Source: Isosphaera pallida ATCC 43644
Lineage (GTDB): Bacteria; Planctomycetota; Planctomycetia; Isosphaerales; Isosphaeraceae
DNA: 64,000 nucleotides
Reading direction: 5' to 3'
Assembly: GCF_000186345.1 (NCBI RefSeq)
Contig: NC_014962.1
Coordinates: 5,298,450 to 5,362,449 of the forward strand
The notes beneath the pieces were generated by a model that saw only the letters and a list, made by a program, of their open reading frames with translations, was not told the origin of the DNA and made no database searches. Below are positions 1 to 10,923 of this stretch, in pieces; positions within the stretch are counted from its first letter, which is position 1; every line of letters starts with the position of its first letter. The position numbers and the translations under genes are program-made.

Positions 1-1104
1 CATGGGCGGGGTGGGGTGAGGCTCGTGCAGTTTCAGGGTCGCATTGTCCAGCCGCTCAATCAGATAATGATCTATGAACAACTCGCGGCGCGAGCCGATG
101 TCGCGCACGGGGTTCTTGATCGGCATCTTAGCTAGATAGATTGATGTTTTGCCCTCGTGGGAGGAGTAATAGCTGATCCAGAGGTGATCCTGATGCAGCG
201 CGAGCCCAGCGTAACTGGTGTCGCCGCCGGAGGGCAGGGTGAGGAACTCGGTCAGCTTGCCCGCTTCCGGGTCGATCCAGCACAACGAGGTGCGAACCGC
301 CTTGTCGTAAAGCCGCACGGCGGCCACCAAGCGACCGTCGGGCAGACGGATCATGTGCGGCCCGCCGATGAGCGTGCCTAGAGTCTTCCACTCCCACTGC
401 GTGAACGGGGCGTTCGACACTCCCAACAAGCCGGAGTTGTTCGCTGCCCCGTCGCGCCGGAGCAGACAATAAGCTGTGTCCCCGTCGAAGACAATTGACG
501 TTTCATTGGGATAGCCCTCGTCGAAGAGTCGTTCGACGAGGGTCTCGAAATTCTTGCCGTCCTTGCTGACATGAAGCCGAATCGACTTATCTGGCCCGCA
601 AGCGTAGCTGACGCCGTAAGCCACGCCGTGATGCCAGGTGATGCGCCAGAGCCAAAAGTCGGGGTCGCCGATGAGGTGCTTTTCACTCCAGACGCGGCCG
701 TCGCGGGAGAACCAAGCCACCGACTGATGACTGTGCCGTGAGCGGTCGTGAAGCGCCTCGGCCGCGTAAAGCATCAACTGCCCATCCGGCGTCACGGTCA
801 TCTTCGGGTCGCGCAGGTCGGAGTCGGTTGAGGTGATCAGGGCGGCCGATTCCCAAGTCACGCCGTCCGTCGATGTGATGACCCGTAACGCGCCGTCGGC
901 GGAAAGGTGGTCCTTCCCTTCCCGGAATACGCAGAACCAACGTCCCTGAAAGCGGACCAGATCCGTAAACGCCTGATGTGAGGCCTGATCCCAAATCTTG
1001 ACCACCGTGATCGGCTGGTCCGGCCCGTCTGCCGCCGCGTCCTCGGCACGAACAACAGAGGACGCGCAACACACCAATACGATGATTTCTTGCCATTTCA
1101 ACAT
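1..1104 (-). CDS. Sialidase-like (BNR/beta-propeller) secreted protein, 3' end cut by window edge
   Basis: An open frame of 368 codons runs from an ATG to the window edge without a stop, so the C-terminus is missing. The first ~20 residues (MLKWQEIIVLVCCASSVVRA) look like a signal peptide. The body has repeated Asp-box-like pieces (ITSTDGVTWES, WFSRDGRVWSE, HVSKDGKNFE), which is the pattern of sialidase/exo-glycosidase six-bladed propellers. The last visible residues (RRELFIDHYLIERL) begin a second domain often seen in planctomycete secreted proteins. It is the most downstream visible member of a minus-strand set with the DUF1501 and DUF1549/DUF1553 genes, so a role in glycan use outside the cytoplasm is inferred. 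The substrate cannot be told. A catalytic nucleophile was not identified, so a non-enzymatic propeller is possible. Confidence 0.72.
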   Translation of the reverse strand, partial: MLKWQEIIVLVCCASSVVRAEDAAADGPDQPITVVKIWDQASHQAFTDLVRFQGRWFCVFREGKDHLSADGALRVITSTDGVTWESAALITSTDSDLRDPKMTVTPDGQLMLYAAEALHDRSRHSHQSVAWFSRDGRVWSEKHLIGDPDFWLWRITWHHGVAYGVSYACGPDKSIRLHVSKDGKNFETLVERLFDEGYPNETSIVFDGDTAYCLLRRDGAANNSGLLGVSNAPFTQWEWKTLGTLIGGPHMIRLPDGRLVAAVRLYDKAVRTSLCWIDPEAGKLTEFLTLPSGGDTSYAGLALHQDHLWISYYSSHEGKTSIYLAKMPIKNPVRDIGSRRELFIDHYLIERLDNATLKLHEPHPTPPM

Positions 1105-1208
1105 ACAATCACCAATCTTGTCAAAGGTGTGGTGGGCACGGGATGCTTCGCCCCACAGCGCGTCCGACGGGGTTCCGCGGGCGGCTGGGGGCGACTGGAC
1201 ATGGAATC

Positions 1209-2654
1209 TTAGGCGATGATCTCGTTGATGGGTTGGCCGTGGTCGATATCGAGCCGTTTGCGTCCGGGAATCTCTAGCCGGCGCGAGTCCAGGCCGAGTT
1301 GTTTCAAGATGGTGGCGTGGACGTCGGTGACGTAGTGACGGTGCTCGACGGCGTGGAAGCCGATTTCGTCGGTCGCGCCGTGAACCACGCCGCCTTTGAT
1401 TCCGCCGCCTGCCATCCAGACGCTGAAGCCGTAGATGTGGTGGTCGCGGCCATCCGCCCCTTGGGAGCCGGGCGTCCGGCCGAACTCGGTGGCGAAGACG
1501 ACCAGGGTTTCTTCGAGCAGGCCACGACGGTGCAAGTCTTCCAGAAGCGCGGCGATCGGCTGATCGACCGCCAGGGCGTTGTTTTGATGGTTGGTCCTCA
1601 GCGCCGAGTGGGCGTCCCAAGCGCCTGCGCCTCCGCCTCCGTGTTGAACCTGGATGAACCGCACCCCACGTTCCACGAGGCGTCGAGCCGCCAACATCTG
1701 CATCCCGAACTCGCGGCAGTGCGGCAGGTCCAGGCCATAGAGTCGCTTCGTCTCCTCGGTTTCCGTGCTGAAATCGACCGCTTCCGGGACTGAGCGTTGC
1801 ATTCGGAACGCCAACTCGTAGGAGGCGATCCGGGCCGACAGTTCGGCGTCCTCGGGCGACTCGACCGCGCGTTGCGCGTTGAGTTGCTTGATCAGATTGA
1901 TTCCGACCGAGCGGGCCGATGTTGAAAGCGGTCGCTCAGGCTGGCTGAAGTCGAGCGGGTTGTTGGGATCGACCCGCAGGGGGACTGCGTCGTGGGCCGG
2001 TCCGAGGTAGTGCCCATCGCGTTTGTTCCAGTATTCGCGATATCCAAACGAGATGTATTGGGGCAACTCGTCGTTCAGCGAGGCCAGGCCATAATGCACC
2101 CAGGCCCCGAGGTTGGGGAATAGACCGTCATTGGAGTGTCGCCCCGAATGGAACTGCGTCTGAGCGCCGTGATTGCTATCGGTGGTCCACATCGACCGAA
2201 TGACGGCGATGCGATCGATCTGCCGGGCGATGTGGGGAAACCAGTCGCTGACCTCGATGCCACTTTGGCCGTGCTTTTTGAAACCGACCTGCAACGGGAA
2301 GAGGGTGTTGCGTTGGAGGCCGTTGCCGTCGGGGGCCACGAGCCGTTGGATGGCCAGTTTATTCGGATCCTGCACGTCGGCGAACGGCGTCTCCTGGATG
2401 GTCTTGCCGGCGTATTTCGTCAGCATCGGCTTGGGATCGAAGCTCTCGACGTGACTCAGCCCGCCATTCATGAACAGCCAGATCACGCTCTTGGCTTTAG
2501 GGGGGAAATGGGGCCGTCCGTCGGGCGGGCTCCATTGGCCCTCGCGCGCATAGCCGTCGCGGTGAAGGATCGCTCCAGCGGCAATGGCGGCAAAGCCCGA
2601 CAGGAATTGCCGTCGCGTTGCCAACCACGGGGGGGGCGCGATGGTCGTCGTCAT
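1209..2654 (-). CDS. DUF1501 family Tat-exported protein (sulfatase-like fold)
   Basis: The 481-residue protein starts with a twin-arginine signal: RRQFLSG at residues 14-20 followed by a hydrophobic stretch ([10 protein letters not shown]). The ATG at 2654 is preferred over an upstream in-frame start because GAGGAGAAGG lies just before it and it clears the upstream gene by 22 nt. The conserved [11 protein letters not shown] segment near residue 390 and the HVESFDPKP segment near the N-terminus are typical of DUF1501, a planctomycete/verrucomicrobial family related to alkaline phosphatase/sulfatase folds. It sits directly downstream of the DUF1549/DUF1553 gene, the usual family pairing, and is almost certainly co-transcribed. 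The biochemical role of DUF1501 proteins is not established; involvement in extracytoplasmic polymer breakdown is inference. Confidence 0.93.
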   Translation of the reverse strand: MTTTIAPPPWLATRRQFLSGFAAIAAGAILHRDGYAREGQWSPPDGRPHFPPKAKSVIWLFMNGGLSHVESFDPKPMLTKYAGKTIQETPFADVQDPNKLAIQRLVAPDGNGLQRNTLFPLQVGFKKHGQSGIEVSDWFPHIARQIDRIAVIRSMWTTDSNHGAQTQFHSGRHSNDGLFPNLGAWVHYGLASLNDELPQYISFGYREYWNKRDGHYLGPAHDAVPLRVDPNNPLDFSQPERPLSTSARSVGINLIKQLNAQRAVESPEDAELSARIASYELAFRMQRSVPEAVDFSTETEETKRLYGLDLPHCREFGMQMLAARRLVERGVRFIQVQHGGGGAGAWDAHSALRTNHQNNALAVDQPIAALLEDLHRRGLLEETLVVFATEFGRTPGSQGADGRDHHIYGFSVWMAGGGIKGGVVHGATDEIGFHAVEHRHYVTDVHATILKQLGLDSRRLEIPGRKRLDIDHGQPINEIIA

Positions 2655-2676
2655 GGTCCCTTCTCCTCTTGTCAGC

Positions 2677-5600
2677 TCAACGAATCGTGATGAAATCATG
2701 GTGATTGAGCAGCGCCCACACGAGGTTGGCTCGGGCGAAATTGGTTGCCGCCTCGTCCACGCCCGCTTCCGGAAGGGTTCGCCATTCCGCGAGGGCGTGC
2801 AAGCAGTCTTGGCGTTCCTGGTCGCTTGGTTCCACGGCCAAGATCAAGAGGAACGCTTCATGAAGGAATGCTTCGTCGCTGGCCGGTTGTCCCTGAGCGA
2901 CGAGAAATCGGGTGATCCGTTCGGCGATCGGTCGGGAGCAATCGAGAACCAACCGACTATTGGTCATCGCCAACGCTTGTTGGGGAACAATGCTTTGTTC
3001 GCGTCGATAACAATCCGTGACCATCGCCTCGTCGAACATTGTCAGGAACAGGTTGCGTTCGTTGTTGGAGTGAACGAAGTAGATGCTCCGCCGCTTCGAG
3101 TCGGCTTGCTGGTCGGACGGAATGGACGGTCCCCCCATTTGATCGTCGAGCTGGTCGGCCAGCGCTAAGAGGGAATCGCGCACCACCTGGGATTCCATGC
3201 GAATCGGGGTTTTCCTCCAGAGATGGAGATTGTCCGGATCGCGGGCGCGGTTGGATTCGGCACCGTGGGCAGAGCTGGCGAGTCGGTATGTAGCGGATTG
3301 CACAATCAGACGGTGCAGATGGTTCATCCTCCAGCCGCTCTCGATTAGTTCGCTGGCCAACCAGTCGAGGAGTTCGGGATGGGTCGGCGGTTGTCCATTG
3401 CGGCCGAAGTCGAAAACAGTGGGCACCAACGGCGTCCCGAAATGCCGATTCCAGAGGTGATTGACGGCCACGCGGGCGGTCAGCGGATGGCGAGGATCGG
3501 TAATCCACCGGGCCAGAGCCGCGCGGCGTCCGGTGCTTTGGGGTGAGAACGTGGGTGCTGGGTCATCGGTCAACGTGCTGAGGAATCGGGTTGGGGTCCA
3601 CCGAGCACCGATGAACTCGTCGAGGTTTTCTGCGGGGTCCACTTCCGCCTTCGCGGCGGCTTGCGCTTGGGCGAGCGCCTCCTTGGCCGACTCCACCGCC
3701 TTGGCCACCGCCTCTTGGTTTTCCGCGGACGCCCGGAGTTGCTCGCGTTGCGCGACCGCCAGAGCCTGCTTGGCCTGCGCGATCGCCGCCTCGCGCTTGG
3801 CCTGAATTGCCAAGGCATGGCGGGACCGCCGCTCGTCTTCGGGAGCCTCGGACCAAATCGCCCGCCAGGCTTCGGCGCGCCGCTGAATAGCCGTCAACTC
3901 CGCCTGAGCTGTGGCCACCGCCGCCTCCGCCACGGCTTGCAGGGCGTGAGCCTCTTCAGCGTCCAGGTTGGGCTGGCCGGTTAGCAACGGGCTTTGGGGG
4001 TCGAGGAGGTTTACGTTGGGGTCCAGAGCTTCCAGGCGGAATTCATGCAACCGCGCCAAGGCGTCGAAGGTGAAAATTTGAAAACACCCGTCTCGACGAG
4101 CCTGTGATGTTTGGCACGCGAGCACCGGCACGCCGTTGATCCAAGCGTTGATCCAGCGGTCGCGGACTTGAACCCGCAGCACATACTCGTGGTTGAGTTG
4201 GATCGGCAGCGTCCGAACCGCCGGACCCAGCGGGTAATGCCATTGACCGGCGACGTTGTAGGACGCTTGAATCTTCGGACCACCGGCGTTGGCGCTGACA
4301 TAAACATTTTGCTCGTGATAATCCGTGGTCGCGTCTTGCGATGGATCAATGTCGGCCACGTCAAAGCCCAGCCCGATGCTACGCCACTGACTGCCGCTGA
4401 GGAGCGTGAATCGAAGGGTCGCGTCGAAATCGCGCGGTACGGTGCCGCTCAGACGGAGGATCGACCGTTGGGGACCATCCTGCGTCTGCTCAAGTTGGCC
4501 GTCGCGCCACTGCCATTGGCCGCCGAACTGCCGCCAGCGGTTGGGGTCGATCGTCTCGAAGCGCTCGGCGACAACGGGCGGCGTCTTGGTCGGGTTGGAC
4601 GAAGGCGACTGGGGCCCCGAGGCAAGTGTCGCTTCGCTGAGCGAAAGGTTCTCCTGGATCGCGGCCAGATCGGCTTTCGCCCGCGCGAGTTTGCGGGTCG
4701 CGTCGGCGATGTACGCCGGGATCACCCAATCTCGACGCTGGGGCTGCCAGGCTTCCACCGGGAGAGCGATCGGCGTGATTTCCGGCAAGTCCGGCCCCAG
4801 CAGCTTCGGAACCCCCGGCGCGACCGCTTGGGACTTGTCCGGATTCCTTTCATCTCCGCGGATGAAACGATACGTCGGCTCGTCAGGAAAAGCGTCGAAC
4901 ACGCGTGGAATACCATCGCGCTCGAGGTCGGTTTCGCCAGGAACCAGATCGAGTCGGGCGTGGTACGGCTCGAAAAACGCGCGCAGGCGATAGTAGCTGA
5001 TCTGCGGGAACGGGTCATATTTGTGGTCGTGGCAGCGCGCGCAGTTCATGGTCAGCCCAAGCAAGCCTTTGCTGACATGCTCAACGGTTTCATCCATCCA
5101 TTGGTGACGATTGAACAGGTAAAAATTGCGGGCTAGAAACCCGGTCGCGCGCAGCTTGGCCAGATCGTTGGGATACAGTTCGTCGGCTGCGAGCATCTGC
5201 CGGATCATTTCGTCGTAGGGCACATCATTGTTCAACGATTCAATGATCCAGTCGCGCCAATGCCAGAGATGCTTTTGGCTGTTGCGCAGTTGGTCGCCAA
5301 GTCCCCACCAGTCGCTGTAGCGCCAGATGTCCATCCAATGGCGGGCCCAGCGTTCGCCGTGGCGGGGATCGTTGAGCAACCGGTCCACCGCCCGTTCGTA
5401 CCAGTCGGGGCGTTGATCGGCCTGAATCGCCGCGATTTCCTCAGGGGTTGGTGGCAAGCCGATCAGGTCAAGCGACAGCCGACGCAGCAGCAAGACCCGC
5501 GACGCCTCCGGCTGGGGGGTCAGTCCGAGTTGCTCGTGCCGTTGGGCGACGAAGGCGTCGATCGGATTGCGCACCCAAGCCGGGTTTAGGACCGTGGGCA

Positions 5601-6048
5601 CCGCCGGGCGAGTGATTGGCCGAAACGCCCAGTGATCCCGCGGATCGGCTTCGGGCTGTTCATCTTCTGGATGGGGTGCGCCGGCCTGAATCCATCGGCG
5701 CAGCAGGTCAATTTGATCCGGACTCAGGGGCGCTCCCTCATGCTCGGGTGGCATCCGTTCGGCGGGGTCCTCGGACGAGACCCGTAGAATCAGTTCACTT
5801 TCCTCGGGATTCCCCTCAATAATCGCCGGCCCCGACGAGCCGCCCTTGATCGCCAGCGCGGCCGTATCCAGCCGGAGCTGACCGTTCTGCTTGAGCGCGC
5901 CGTGGCAAGCGTAGCAACGGGATTCCAAAATGGGTTTGACCTGCGTAAGGTAGTCCACCTCCTCGGTTCGTCCCTCGGCCGTCATGGCCATGAACGCCGC
6001 GCAGGCGACAACGCCCACTCGTCGGATGCCGCGGATCAATCGGTTCAT
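2677..6048 (-). CDS. Planctomycete cytochrome-type DUF1549/DUF1553 protein with LamG-like insert
   Basis: A 1123-residue exported protein. After a signal peptide ([26 protein letters not shown]) comes a c-type heme motif CYACHG near residues 46-51, the PSCyt1-type domain. A DUF1549 domain follows (about 160-340), holding the conserved [12 protein letters not shown] segment, then a concanavalin/LamG-like region (about 500-680, ending in [20 protein letters not shown]-type sequence), an Ala/Gln-rich predicted coiled coil (about 700-800) and DUF1553 at the C-terminus (about 850-1100, [15 protein letters not shown]). The ATG at 6048 was chosen because the 118 codons upstream look non-coding and the hydrophobic signal begins right after it. 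It is the first gene of the minus-strand set leading into DUF1501. The family is expanded in planctomycetes; electron transfer linked to glycan oxidation or desulfation is only a hypothesis. Confidence 0.93.
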   Translation of the reverse strand: MNRLIRGIRRVGVVACAAFMAMTAEGRTEEVDYLTQVKPILESRCYACHGALKQNGQLRLDTAALAIKGGSSGPAIIEGNPEESELILRVSSEDPAERMPPEHEGAPLSPDQIDLLRRWIQAGAPHPEDEQPEADPRDHWAFRPITRPAVPTVLNPAWVRNPIDAFVAQRHEQLGLTPQPEASRVLLLRRLSLDLIGLPPTPEEIAAIQADQRPDWYERAVDRLLNDPRHGERWARHWMDIWRYSDWWGLGDQLRNSQKHLWHWRDWIIESLNNDVPYDEMIRQMLAADELYPNDLAKLRATGFLARNFYLFNRHQWMDETVEHVSKGLLGLTMNCARCHDHKYDPFPQISYYRLRAFFEPYHARLDLVPGETDLERDGIPRVFDAFPDEPTYRFIRGDERNPDKSQAVAPGVPKLLGPDLPEITPIALPVEAWQPQRRDWVIPAYIADATRKLARAKADLAAIQENLSLSEATLASGPQSPSSNPTKTPPVVAERFETIDPNRWRQFGGQWQWRDGQLEQTQDGPQRSILRLSGTVPRDFDATLRFTLLSGSQWRSIGLGFDVADIDPSQDATTDYHEQNVYVSANAGGPKIQASYNVAGQWHYPLGPAVRTLPIQLNHEYVLRVQVRDRWINAWINGVPVLACQTSQARRDGCFQIFTFDALARLHEFRLEALDPNVNLLDPQSPLLTGQPNLDAEEAHALQAVAEAAVATAQAELTAIQRRAEAWRAIWSEAPEDERRSRHALAIQAKREAAIAQAKQALAVAQREQLRASAENQEAVAKAVESAKEALAQAQAAAKAEVDPAENLDEFIGARWTPTRFLSTLTDDPAPTFSPQSTGRRAALARWITDPRHPLTARVAVNHLWNRHFGTPLVPTVFDFGRNGQPPTHPELLDWLASELIESGWRMNHLHRLIVQSATYRLASSAHGAESNRARDPDNLHLWRKTPIRMESQVVRDSLLALADQLDDQMGGPSIPSDQQADSKRRSIYFVHSNNERNLFLTMFDEAMVTDCYRREQSIVPQQALAMTNSRLVLDCSRPIAERITRFLVAQGQPASDEAFLHEAFLLILAVEPSDQERQDCLHALAEWRTLPEAGVDEAATNFARANLVWALLNHHDFITIR

Positions 6049-6658
6049 TGCGAAGGCTCCGTGATCGTTTGGCCACCATGCGTCGGTGACAGTTGGTGAG
6101 GAGAGACCATCCCCTGAAGCGCGAGCCGCGGGGCACCTGGCAACAAGCGTCCGCGCCGCCACGCGCAGCGGCGCGGGGGGGATGTGGGGTGTCGGTTCGC
6201 TCAACAGGTGAGGCGAGTGCCGAAGCCGGAGTGGGCCGGGAACCTGCCGGATCGGTCCCACCGGCGGGGCGTCGTGGGGTTTGGTTGCGAGCTGCCCCCG
6301 TAACGCGACCGCGGACGCCACGTGAGTCACAAGGTCCCGACAAACCCCGTCAAGGACGATTTGCGGGCAGCCTCGAAAATGGCCGTCCCAGGCCGTTCCC
6401 AATCGCGGATTGGATTCGCCATTACGTCATCCTGCTTGCGAAACAAGAAGCCACCGAACCAAACCGCAGAACATAGCCGCAGGGTAGGACGCGACCGTTT
6501 CAAGGACCAACAGCCTTGCTAAATGATTAGCATCGATTTTAGGAACATTTAACATTTGGTCAAGATCCTGCCCAGACGGCCGGCTTGTCAAACCCTCGAC
6601 TCATCGAGCAGAATCGAGTTCCGTCGTTGCATCCTCGGTTGCGTCCCGTCTCGCCACG
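6049..6658. other. Long divergent intergenic region
   Basis: About 610 bases separate the divergent DUF1553-type gene and the toroid-like gene. The left two thirds are GC-rich and hold no convincing coding sequence. The right third (about 6500-6560) becomes AT-rich and carries a small palindrome, listed separately. No RNA gene was recognised. Confidence 0.6.
6517..6532. promoter_or_regulatory. Perfect palindrome, possible operator
   Basis: TGCTAA-ATGA-TTAGCA is a 6+6 bp perfect dyad in the AT-rich part of the divergent intergenic region, about 130 bases before the start of the toroid-like gene. Its placement fits an operator or promoter element. No regulator is known, and a chance dyad of this length is possible. 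Confidence 0.3.
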
Positions 6659-8644
6659 GTGAAACCCATGTGCCAGCTGTTGCCGCTGTTTGCGGGGCTG
6701 TTCTGGATCTCGACTCATCCTTTGGCCTCGGCGGTGGGGATGGACACCGTTTCCTTGGAGGCGGCTGGTGGAGTGGAGGAGTCGCGCGACTCTTGGCCGG
6801 AGGACTGGGAACGCGAGTTTCAGGCCCGCAAACAGCGCGTTTTGGAGGGGATGTGCCGCTCCCAGAAAGCCAAGGGGCTGGGTGGTCACACCCACTTCGA
6901 GAATGAAAAGCGGGCTTACGGCTTCCTGATGGCCCATTTATTGGCCGGTGATCGGGAAACTGCGTTGCGAGAAATCCAAAGGGAGGACGCCCAGGCGCGT
7001 TCCTGGCATGCGCACACCGCGGGGATCGACTACTATGCCTGTTTCACCCTCAAGCATCAGGTCCGCAAATATTTCCTCTTCAGCGATCAGCTCGACCCGG
7101 CCTACAAGCAACGCATGTTCGACGGAGCTAAGGTCTGGACCGAACGCGACCCACTGCGACGTCCCCATCCAGCGTTCGTCAAACCCGGCGACGGCTGGGG
7201 ACCGGACGCCAAGAACTCCTGGGTCGATGTGCGAAACACCGAAAACCTCTTCCTGATGCGGATCAGCAGCGTTTATCTCATGGCGGAGGAGACCGGCAAC
7301 GAGGCTACTCGGACCCTTTACAAAAGTCAGATTCTGCGGTATGTCGCGTCGCTTTATCGAGTCGGCATGGGCGAATGGGATTCGGAGAACTACCACGGCC
7401 ATTCGATCGTTCCGTTGCTCAACCTGTTCGACTTCGCCAAAGACCCGGAGGTGAAGGCGGCCGCGCGGGCGGGGTTGGATTACCTGTACGCCCTTGGCGC
7501 AGTCAAGTATTGGCGTGGCGGGTTCAACGGTCCGTCCAACCGCGACTATTCCCACCCCCAACCCTTCGGCGGCAGCGCGGCGTGTCTGCTTTGGCTCTTC
7601 TTCGGCGATGCCCCCCTGGACAATACCCGCTACGAGTCCGACGAGGTCCATGTCCTCAGCAGCTCATACCGCCCGCCGGAAGCGATTGTCCGACTCGCCC
7701 GCAAGGAGTTCGACCGGCCCGCCGAACTATTCGCCAGCAAGCCAGGGTATTCGGCCACCACGAGCTCGAATTGGACGAGTCCGCCGGAGTTCTTCGAGAC
7801 CCAGTTCATTGGACGCACTTTCCAAATGGGGTCGCTGGTGAACGGCACCACGGCGGGTCAAACCGCGGTCAACAGGTTCAAGATCCTAGCGCGCAACACG
7901 CGACGCGGGGCTGTGGCCCTTCAGGCCGTTCCTGGTCCCGACCCCCGCTTCGTCGGCTCAGCGCGATATGCGGCAGGCAAAGTGAGCGGCGAAAACCGGG
8001 TCGGACAACACCGTGGCCTCGCGGTCTGGCTAACGCGCGACGGTCAGTCGCCCTGGGTTTGGGTGCTTCCCGAGGAGGTTGAGGTCGAAACCACCGAGGG
8101 CGTGACCTTCCTTCAATGCGAATCGACCTGGGTGGCTCTCCATCCGATCCAGACCACTCCGCCGATGCTTGACACGGAACGGACCGAGGCTCTGACCACA
8201 ACCGCCAAGGGCAAGAGCGACCCCCTCTGGACGGGTCATCGCGTCCTTTCGGCCCAGGGGAAAGGGGGGAATTTCTGCGGCGTTGCCGTGGAGGTCGGCG
8301 AGCCTCCCGACTTCGCCGACTTCGCCGACTTCAAGCGGGCGACACGCGACCACGCCCGACTTGACACCCGACAGATTGCCGAGGGTGAGGTTGAGTTTCT
8401 GGGAGCCAACGGCCGACGAGTGCGGCTGCGGTTTGCCGACCAACCCGGCCAAACCACCGTCTGGCGTGACGCAGTTCGGCACGACTGGGCCGAACATGCC
8501 CGCCACCTCTATCGACCCGCGCCCGGCAGTCCCGCCGTCATCGAGCAAGCCTGGCTTGGCGGTACCCTCACCGTCCGCGCCGGCGGCTCAACCTTCACCG
8601 CAACCGTGGACCCCCAAGGCCACGCGACCTTCTCGAACCAGTAA
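6659..8644 (+). CDS. Uncharacterised secreted protein, alpha-toroid / heparinase-like architecture
   Basis: 661 residues from a GTG; an ATG three codons later is the alternative start, and neither has a clear ribosome site. The N-terminus (MKPMCQLLPLFAGLFWISTHPLASA) looks like a signal peptide. Residues about 50-320 are helix-rich with conserved-looking Trp, Tyr and His clusters (AHTAGIDYYACFTLKHQ, WDSENYHGHSIVPLLNLF, NRDYSHPQPFGGSAACLLWL), resembling the helical toroid of polysaccharide lyases and unsaturated-glycan hydrolases. The second half is beta-rich (about 380-655), as in heparinase II/III-like C-terminal sandwiches. A three-fold 9-base repeat gives the run DFADFADFK near residue 552. 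I do not recognise a named family; lyase function is a structural guess. It is divergent from the glycan-related set on its left, which fits that guess. Confidence 0.75.
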   Translation: MKPMCQLLPLFAGLFWISTHPLASAVGMDTVSLEAAGGVEESRDSWPEDWEREFQARKQRVLEGMCRSQKAKGLGGHTHFENEKRAYGFLMAHLLAGDRETALREIQREDAQARSWHAHTAGIDYYACFTLKHQVRKYFLFSDQLDPAYKQRMFDGAKVWTERDPLRRPHPAFVKPGDGWGPDAKNSWVDVRNTENLFLMRISSVYLMAEETGNEATRTLYKSQILRYVASLYRVGMGEWDSENYHGHSIVPLLNLFDFAKDPEVKAAARAGLDYLYALGAVKYWRGGFNGPSNRDYSHPQPFGGSAACLLWLFFGDAPLDNTRYESDEVHVLSSSYRPPEAIVRLARKEFDRPAELFASKPGYSATTSSNWTSPPEFFETQFIGRTFQMGSLVNGTTAGQTAVNRFKILARNTRRGAVALQAVPGPDPRFVGSARYAAGKVSGENRVGQHRGLAVWLTRDGQSPWVWVLPEEVEVETTEGVTFLQCESTWVALHPIQTTPPMLDTERTEALTTTAKGKSDPLWTGHRVLSAQGKGGNFCGVAVEVGEPPDFADFADFKRATRDHARLDTRQIAEGEVEFLGANGRRVRLRFADQPGQTTVWRDAVRHDWAEHARHLYRPAPGSPAVIEQAWLGGTLTVRAGGSTFTATVDPQGHATFSNQ

Positions 8645-8718
8645 AGACAACCCCGCCCCGCACAAAACCCCTTGTCCTGCCCATTCAGCCCCGCGTTACC
8701 ACGTTCCTTGATCGGTCG

Positions 8719-10923
8719 TTAATCCCGGCGTCTCCGACGCGCTCGACTCGCCTGAGTGGGCGTGTCGCCGCGGAGGAGGCGCACTCCTTGTTCGCGCAAC
8801 CGGTTCTCCTCGGCGGTTCCCAAACGTGGGCGCTGGAGGGCCACGAGAGTGGGGGTCAAACGCTCGACCTGGGCTTTGCCCAGCGCCGCCATAACCCGGT
8901 CGGCAGTCTCGGCGTCGTCGCAACGGAGCAGAATCCGCAACTCAGCGGTCACGCTCCGCACCGACGCGCCCCAGGTCTCCAACTGACGGATCACATTAGC
9001 CGGCGGTGTCTTGTCCGAACGGGTTTGCAACACCGCGAGCAGCGTGGCGAGCGAATGACCCTGAACCACCGCTCTTTGAACCGATTCGCGGGTCAGCTTG
9101 AACACGACCGAGCCCGGTTGGATTGGGCCGGAAGGCCCCTGGCTGTAAGGCCTTAGATCCACCACTGGCCCATCGTCGGGACCGATCACCATCACGCTGA
9201 AGTCGGGTTGAACCACCACCCGGGTGGGCGGTTCGCGCTGCGGGGGGGCCGTCTCTCCGCCATCACGGTCACTCTGGCCGTCGGCCTGTGCAACCGGATC
9301 GGCCCCCGCGGCGCGGAACCATTCCCGCAACGCTGGCAGACGGCGTACTGTCGCCTTGCCCCGGGCGTCCACTCCGAGTTGAACGGCTCCCCAAGGGACC
9401 AGACGCAGAAGGAGGTGATTCCTCACCAGACGCTCAGCGCACTGCCGAATCTGCTCGGGTTGGTTCAGGGGTTGGCTCTCAAAAGCGGTCCGATGAATTT
9501 GCGGACGCGGGCGGCGACCTTCCAACAACAAGGGATTGTGCTCGGGGCGGCTGAACTGGTCGATCACGTCGCTCAACGGGGTGTGATGCCCTTCGGGCAG
9601 CGTCATAAACAAGCGTCCGAGCGTGGCGCGAAGGTCGCGGTATAAGTCCCATTCGGGTCGATCCGCCTCACCCACGACCTTGATCTTGGTGTCGGCGCGT
9701 TGGGAGACGGGAGCCCTCACAAGCACCGGATCGCCCAGAAACCGCGCGTCGGCGATCCGACGAACCAGCCCGAAGGAGGGCAGGTAGAGGAACCGATTCG
9801 AGGAGGGGGGCTCGCTCAGGCTCTCGAACAAAAGGCGGCGACGTTGGCTGGGATCAGCGCGTAGCCAGTCGCGGCCCGCCTCAGTCAATTCGATGCGGGG
9901 TTCTTCGAGGTCGCCGCGCCGCGCCGTTGCCACCTCCTGAACCAACCCCGCGGCGGCGGCGTGGGCGACCAGTTCGGCCAGGCGGTCTTGGGAATCGCGC
10001 GAACCGTTGAACACTCCGTCGAGCCAGTCGGGGCGGGGAGGCAGAACCTCGGCGAACCTCTTGAGTTCGGTCGCATAAAACCCGTGGCCGCTCTTGAGGA
10101 CGCGCAACGGCGCGACGATCAGTTCCAACAGGAGCGCCCGCAACTCCTGAATCAATAGACCTGTTTCGGGCGAGACCGCGACCGGCTCGACCCGCTTCCA
10201 GCTCATCCGAGCCAGCGGGGATCGTCGCGGTGGGGCCGCGAAACGGCGGACCCGGCGAATCAGTCCATCGGTGCGATCCAGCCATTCGCAGACGAGTTGG
10301 AAGCGGCCCATGAGGATCAAGAGAGGTCCCAGAGTCAAACGTTGAGCGGTCGGAACCTGGGCGAACAGATCGCTCAGACGCACCGGGTGGTCACCGAACG
10401 GCTCGAAACAATCCCATAACGCCGCGGACGCCTCGGGGTTGCCGGTCGCCTTGAAAGCCCATTCTAGCCAACGAGGATGAGCGAACCATTCGGCGGGTTG
10501 GGAACGCCCGCGGGTCAGGGGAGTCACGCCAGCGCGCTCCAGAACCTCCCGCGCCGCCCATTCGAGCTCCTCGGGAGTCGGTTCGTTCCGTGGGCCGCGT
10601 TGGGCCAAGCGGCGTAGACGCTCCAAATACGGGCGAACCGACGCCGGGAACACCACGCAATCCCGGTGCGCGACCGACTCGCGGCGGAGGAACCCAGCCT
10701 CCCTCAACGAAGTCTCGGCCCGATCGGGACGCCCCACCGCGGGGCGAGGCATCCCCAGATTGGTCGGCCCTTCCAACAAATGATCCAGCAGGCGCTGCCG
10801 GGCTTCAATCGTCAAGCTGTTCCAGACCCGCTCGAAGCCGAAATCAACTGCCTCGGTGAGTTCGGGAACCTCGCCGGGTTTCAACGAGGCGGGCCAAATC
10901 GCCGAGACTTTGAGACGAGCCAT
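8719..10923 (-). CDS. XPB/Ssl2 N-terminal-like (Helicase_C_3 type) protein without helicase motor
   Basis: 734 residues starting at the ATG ahead of ARLKVSAIWP; a TTG two codons upstream was not used. The C-terminal part contains RVVVQPDFSVMVIGPDD and then FKLTRESVQRAVVQGHSLAT, LLAVLQTRSDKTPPANVIRQ and LETWG. This order (a Val-Gln-Pro-Asp-Phe strand, then a Leu-Thr-x-x-Ser helix and a Pro-x-Asn-Val-x-x-x-Leu-x-x-Trp helix) matches the domain found at the N-terminus of XPB/Ssl2 helicases and in stand-alone bacterial proteins. The N-terminal ~450 residues are helical and contain winged-helix-like segments. No Walker A or DEAD/DEAH motif is visible, so it is not itself a helicase. A DNA-binding or repair-accessory role is inferred. 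The C-terminus is strongly basic (RARRRRRD). Confidence 0.75.
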   Translation of the reverse strand: MARLKVSAIWPASLKPGEVPELTEAVDFGFERVWNSLTIEARQRLLDHLLEGPTNLGMPRPAVGRPDRAETSLREAGFLRRESVAHRDCVVFPASVRPYLERLRRLAQRGPRNEPTPEELEWAAREVLERAGVTPLTRGRSQPAEWFAHPRWLEWAFKATGNPEASAALWDCFEPFGDHPVRLSDLFAQVPTAQRLTLGPLLILMGRFQLVCEWLDRTDGLIRRVRRFAAPPRRSPLARMSWKRVEPVAVSPETGLLIQELRALLLELIVAPLRVLKSGHGFYATELKRFAEVLPPRPDWLDGVFNGSRDSQDRLAELVAHAAAAGLVQEVATARRGDLEEPRIELTEAGRDWLRADPSQRRRLLFESLSEPPSSNRFLYLPSFGLVRRIADARFLGDPVLVRAPVSQRADTKIKVVGEADRPEWDLYRDLRATLGRLFMTLPEGHHTPLSDVIDQFSRPEHNPLLLEGRRPRPQIHRTAFESQPLNQPEQIRQCAERLVRNHLLLRLVPWGAVQLGVDARGKATVRRLPALREWFRAAGADPVAQADGQSDRDGGETAPPQREPPTRVVVQPDFSVMVIGPDDGPVVDLRPYSQGPSGPIQPGSVVFKLTRESVQRAVVQGHSLATLLAVLQTRSDKTPPANVIRQLETWGASVRSVTAELRILLRCDDAETADRVMAALGKAQVERLTPTLVALQRPRLGTAEENRLREQGVRLLRGDTPTQASRARRRRRD

